A stretch of 64,000 nucleotides of DNA from JAERML01 sp035687895 (lineage in GTDB: Bacteria; Bacteroidota; Ignavibacteria; UBA10030; UBA6906): positions 10,077-74,076 of the forward strand of contig DASRUE010000196.1 in the NCBI GenBank assembly GCA_035687895.1. Direction: 5' to 3'. A model generated the notes under the pieces. It was given only the letters and a program-made list of their open reading frames with translations, did not search any database and was not told the origin of the DNA. Positions 60,916 through 64,000 of the stretch are shown here, in pieces; the stretch's first letter is position 1, and the number at the start of each line of letters is the position of its first letter. The position numbers and the translations under genes are program-made.

Positions 60916-62167
60916 GGCGCTCCTTCAATGGGCCAGCCTTCGCGAGAGTTTCCTGATGGCGATCAATGCCATCCGGGGCAGCAAGCTTCGTTCCGCATTG
61001 ACGCTGATCGGGATCGTTGTCGGGGTCTTTTCCATCATCTCGGTTATGACGGCCATGGGTGTGCTTCGCAACAGTATTGAGGAAGGAGTAACCCAGCTTG
61101 GTGCGAACACTTTCCAGATGCAGAAGTTCGTGGGCGGGTTTAACTCCGGCGGCGACAACTTTCGGCGCTTCAGAAATCGGAAGGACATCACCTTCGAGCA
61201 GGCCGTGCAGGTACGCGACAAAGCCACGTTTGCGGAGGCGGTGGGAATCGAGAGTTGGGAATTCGGCAGGGTGGTCCGATGGCAGGGTGAGAGGACAAAC
61301 CCTAACGTCTCACTGGCTGGCGAAAACATTGAGGGGCTGTTAACCAATGACTGGACGGTGGAGTTCGGACGCGGGTTTTCAGCGCAGGATATGGATCTTT
61401 CCCGGCCGGTTGCCATTCTTGGCAGGGATGTCGTCGATAAGTTGTTCCCGCCCTCTGTCAACCCGCTCGGTGAGACAGTCCGGATCGATGGTAACTTGTA
61501 TGAAGTGATCGGCATTTTTTTCCAGAAGCCCAGCGGGCTCGGCGGCTTTCAGGGCAACTTCGTTATACTTCCCATTACGACCTACTTCCAGAAGTACGGG
61601 AAGTCCGGCAAAAGCATGCACATCATGGTGAAGGCACAGAGCCGTGAAGTGTTTGATGATTGTCTGGAACAATCGCGTTCCATCCTCCGCACAGCCCGGC
61701 GTGTTCCACCCGGCGAGGAAGACGACTTCGGGTACTTTTCCAACGATTCTCTGATCACCCAATTCGACGAATTCACTCTGTATCTCCGTCTCGGCATTCT
61801 TCTCGTAAGTTCCATCTCACTCCTTGCTGCCGGCGTTGGGATCATGAACATCATGCTCGTTTCTGTGACCGAACGGACACGTGAGATAGGTGTCCGCAAG
61901 GCCATCGGTGCCCAGCGGCGTGATATCCTTTCCCAGTTCATGATCGAGGCGATCATTCTGTGCGAGATCGGTGGAATCATCGGCGTGGTGATGGGAATTC
62001 TCGGCGGGAATGTGGTCGGTATTCTGCTGGAGGTTCCGGCGGTGATTCCCTGGGATTGGGCTGCGATCGGCCTGGGTGTCTGCTCCATCGTCGGTCTCTT
62101 GTTCGGTGTTTATCCTGCCTGGAAGGCCTCGACGCTCGATCCCATCGAAGCACTACGTTATGAGTGA
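60908..62167 (+). CDS. MacB-type ABC permease 2
   Basis: A 419-residue permease, same layout (GSKLRSALTLIGIVVGVFSI, periplasmic core, FtsX helices, end DPIEALRYE). It is very similar to permease 3 along its length, indicating a recent duplication. The ATG at 60908 overlaps the permease 1 stop (ATGAGTAA). Confidence 0.92.
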   Translation: MSKALLQWASLRESFLMAINAIRGSKLRSALTLIGIVVGVFSIISVMTAMGVLRNSIEEGVTQLGANTFQMQKFVGGFNSGGDNFRRFRNRKDITFEQAVQVRDKATFAEAVGIESWEFGRVVRWQGERTNPNVSLAGENIEGLLTNDWTVEFGRGFSAQDMDLSRPVAILGRDVVDKLFPPSVNPLGETVRIDGNLYEVIGIFFQKPSGLGGFQGNFVILPITTYFQKYGKSGKSMHIMVKAQSREVFDDCLEQSRSILRTARRVPPGEEDDFGYFSNDSLITQFDEFTLYLRLGILLVSSISLLAAGVGIMNIMLVSVTERTREIGVRKAIGAQRRDILSQFMIEAIILCEIGGIIGVVMGILGGNVVGILLEVPAVIPWDWAAIGLGVCSIVGLLFGVYPAWKASTLDPIEALRYE

Positions 62168-62331
62168 CGGACTTCTGCTCCATTAGCGGCAGGTGTTCTC
62201 CTTTCCTTGCTTTTCCCCGCAATTCTCCGTTCTTTTTCAGCGCAGGAGCATGTTCGCGCGTCTGACTTCTCGGACTTTTTCCGCGGTGCCTCTCGTCTGT
62301 TCCACCGAATCATACTCAATCTCTGGGTTTC

Positions 62332-63591
62332 ATGCGCAGCACGTTCATGGAATACGCCACTTTGAAGGAAAGCCTCGTGATGGCATTGAACGCGATGCGA
62401 GGAAGCAAACTCCGTTCAGCTCTGACCCTCCTCGGAATCGTCGTCGGTGTGTTTTCCATTATAGCAGTGATGACTGCGATGGGGGTTCTCCGGCAAAGCA
62501 TCGAGGAAGGGATCGCCGATTTGGGAGCAAATACATTTCAGATCTCAAAGTTCGTAGGAGGGTTCAGCACTTCTCCTGCGGAGCGACGGAAATGGAGAAA
62601 CAGGCGGAACATCACGTATGCGCAGGCTCTGGAGGTGCGGGAGAAAATGACTCTTGCGGAAGCGGTTGGGATCGAAATCTGGACGGGCGGCAAGACAGTC
62701 GTGTGGGAAGGGGAGAAAACCAACCCGAATATCGGGATTGGAGGAGAAAACCTTGAAGGTCTCGTCACCAATGATCTTATGGTCGAAGTAGGACGCGGAC
62801 TCACCCAGCAAGATATCAGAACGGCCCCTTCAGTCGTGATCCTTGGGAAGACAGTTGCCGAGAAACTCTTTCCTCCCTCCTTGAATCCTGTTGGCGAGAA
62901 GGTGCGTGTTGACGGGTCTCAGTACCAGGTGATCGGCGTGTTTGCCCCAAAGGGCAAGGGGTTGGGGAGAAACCAGGATAACTTCGCGATCGTCCCGATT
63001 ACGACATTCATGCGCAAGTATGGAAGCACCCATCGAAGCATGAATATCATGGTAAAGGCATCAAGTAAGGAAGTGTTCGACGATTGTGTCGAACAGGCGC
63101 GGGGGATCCTGCGCGTTGCACGCAGGGTGTCGCCAGGCGAGGAAGACGACTTTGGTTACTATTCGAACGATTCATTGATCAAGCAATTCAATGAATTCAC
63201 GTTGTACCTTCGTTTGGGTGTGCTCATGGTCAGCTCCATCTCGCTCCTTGCGGCGGGAATTGGCATCATGAACATCATGTTAGTATCCGTCACTGAACGG
63301 ACGCGTGAAATTGGCATCCGCAAGGCCGTTGGTGCACGCCGGCGGGATATCCTTGCTCAGTTCATCATGGAGGCCATCATTCTTTGTCAGATTGGGGGAG
63401 TCCTCGGCGTGGTCTTTGGGGTTCTTGGTGGGAACGTCGTGGGGATACTTCTCGAAGTGTCTGCCGTGATACCATGGGACTGGGCCGCTATTGGGATTGG
63501 CATATGTTCTCTCGTCGGTCTTGTATTTGGTGTCTATCCGGCATGGAAGGCCTCGACGCTGGATCCAATTGATGCACTCCGCTACGAATAG
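62332..63591 (+). CDS. MacB-type ABC permease 3
   Basis: A 419-residue paralogue of permease 2 with identical length; the ATG at 62332 aligns exactly with the start of permease 2. The gap of 164 bp before it is unlike the tight spacing upstream and may hold a separate regulatory signal. Variation between the pair is concentrated in the periplasmic domain, as expected if they differ in substrate or partner choice. Confidence 0.9.
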   Translation: MRSTFMEYATLKESLVMALNAMRGSKLRSALTLLGIVVGVFSIIAVMTAMGVLRQSIEEGIADLGANTFQISKFVGGFSTSPAERRKWRNRRNITYAQALEVREKMTLAEAVGIEIWTGGKTVVWEGEKTNPNIGIGGENLEGLVTNDLMVEVGRGLTQQDIRTAPSVVILGKTVAEKLFPPSLNPVGEKVRVDGSQYQVIGVFAPKGKGLGRNQDNFAIVPITTFMRKYGSTHRSMNIMVKASSKEVFDDCVEQARGILRVARRVSPGEEDDFGYYSNDSLIKQFNEFTLYLRLGVLMVSSISLLAAGIGIMNIMLVSVTERTREIGIRKAVGARRRDILAQFIMEAIILCQIGGVLGVVFGVLGGNVVGILLEVSAVIPWDWAAIGIGICSLVGLVFGVYPAWKASTLDPIDALRYE

Positions 63592-63679
63592 AAGTCGCGG
63601 AGCATTTTGCTTTGCGGTTCGTTTCCGCCTATCTCAAAAACAGCCATTGGCCGTACTTATACTACATCCACGCCCTGAT

Positions 63680-64000
63680 ATGGTTCGATCGTGCCGAGTG
63701 GGGAGAATTAGCAGGGACACGATCCGGGCGAAGAAGCCCCTTTCTTCAGGTTACATACTTGTTCTTCTTCTCACCCTTTTCCCCTCATCGTCCTCCGCCC
63801 AAACAGGGGCTCACCCGAACAGTCCTGTTTTCAGGGACTACAAAACCACCAGGCCCGCGCCGCTCATTGAGCAATCGGATGTGACCTATCAGCTCTGGCA
63901 GGTGTTCATGCTTGAGCGTAAGGCAAATGCTGGTGACGTGCTTGCCCAGCATGAGCTTGGCATCAGGTACTTGCTTGGCCGGGGGGTGGGAGCTGACACA
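63680..64000 (+). CDS. secreted Sel1-repeat protein, 3' truncated by window end
   Basis: An open frame from ATG 63680 to the window edge (107 codons). A basic N-terminus and hydrophobic export segment (GYILVLLLTLFPSSSSA) are followed by a linker and the start of a Sel1-like repeat (DVLAQHELGIRYLLGRGVG). Sel1 repeats mediate protein-protein contacts. The exact start is uncertain; a GTG at 63698 is in frame. Confidence 0.7.
   Translation, partial: MVRSCRVGRISRDTIRAKKPLSSGYILVLLLTLFPSSSSAQTGAHPNSPVFRDYKTTRPAPLIEQSDVTYQLWQVFMLERKANAGDVLAQHELGIRYLLGRGVGADT

Noticed and set aside
63612..63884. 90-codon open frame near the right edge
   Set aside because: It overlaps the Sel1-repeat frame, which has a signal peptide and a recognisable repeat; this frame has neither.

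Overview
The window looks like the chromosome of a Gram-negative, free-living member of the Bacteroidota / Chlorobi-Ignavibacteria branch. The evidence is a type IX secretion plug protein (DUF5103), a CarboxypepD_reg-type TonB receptor, a small histone H1-like protein beside a deoxyhypusine-synthase-family enzyme, many lipoproteins with an LxGC/LxAC lipobox, and a tRNA without encoded CCA next to a genome with a CCA-adding enzyme. Its promoters are not the Bacteroides TTTG/TAnnTTTG type. At least a dozen intergenic regions carry TTGnnn - 16/17 bp - TAtnTT pairs, and Shine-Dalgarno (SD) motifs are common, so a lineage near Ignavibacteria is my best guess. No insertion sequence, phage, CRISPR array or plasmid function is visible.

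Layout. 1-7.0 kb: housekeeping and small genes (VAT-1-like oxidoreductase, a sensor kinase with a haem-c motif, aat, purC, a kinase-fold DUF4032-like protein, DUF971). 7.2-10.1 kb: a periplasmic M16 protease pair. 10.3-13.8 kb: a signalling cluster (hybrid PAS-GAF kinase, an HTH-receiver fusion and an orphan HisKA-only protein). 13.9-19.8 kb: TPR lipoprotein, ychF, lipoprotein, TonB receptor. 19.9-25.9 kb, minus strand: DUF59 protein, then a porin / FMN-binding / four-TM membrane cassette, then a fur-feoA-feoA-feoB-feoW iron operon with a perfect Fur-like palindrome on its promoter. 26.1-28.5 kb: deoxyhypusine-synthase-like enzyme, histone H1-like protein, rpsU with an 11-nt SD, a zinc-ribbon protein, and a CAU tRNA.

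28.7-44.9 kb is the most unusual part: a complete type IV pilus / type II secretion-like machine with two PilB-type and one PilT-type ATPases, a PilC/GspF protein, two tandem major-pilin candidates and three minor-pilin candidates. It also has a PilM-PilN fusion, a PilO-PilP fusion, a short secretin and an Ig-type lipoprotein. All five pilin-like proteins begin directly with the hydrophobic helix. They have no type III (prepilin) signal peptide, and for four of them nearby in-frame stops exclude a longer start. This looks like a leaderless, possibly prepilin-peptidase-independent pilus or secretion system. A near-consensus promoter overlaid by a perfect 10-bp inverted repeat divides the locus into subunit/assembly and platform/retraction halves.

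45.0-56.0 kb: uvrA, an outer-membrane protein, an RlmI-type methyltransferase, and a run of HAD phosphatase, GT-C glycosyltransferase, T9SS plug protein, Gfo/Idh oxidoreductase and CCA-adding enzyme. 56.2-63.6 kb: a TolC / MacA / MacB-type tripartite efflux operon with three separate permeases, two of them recent duplicates. The window ends inside a Sel1-repeat protein.
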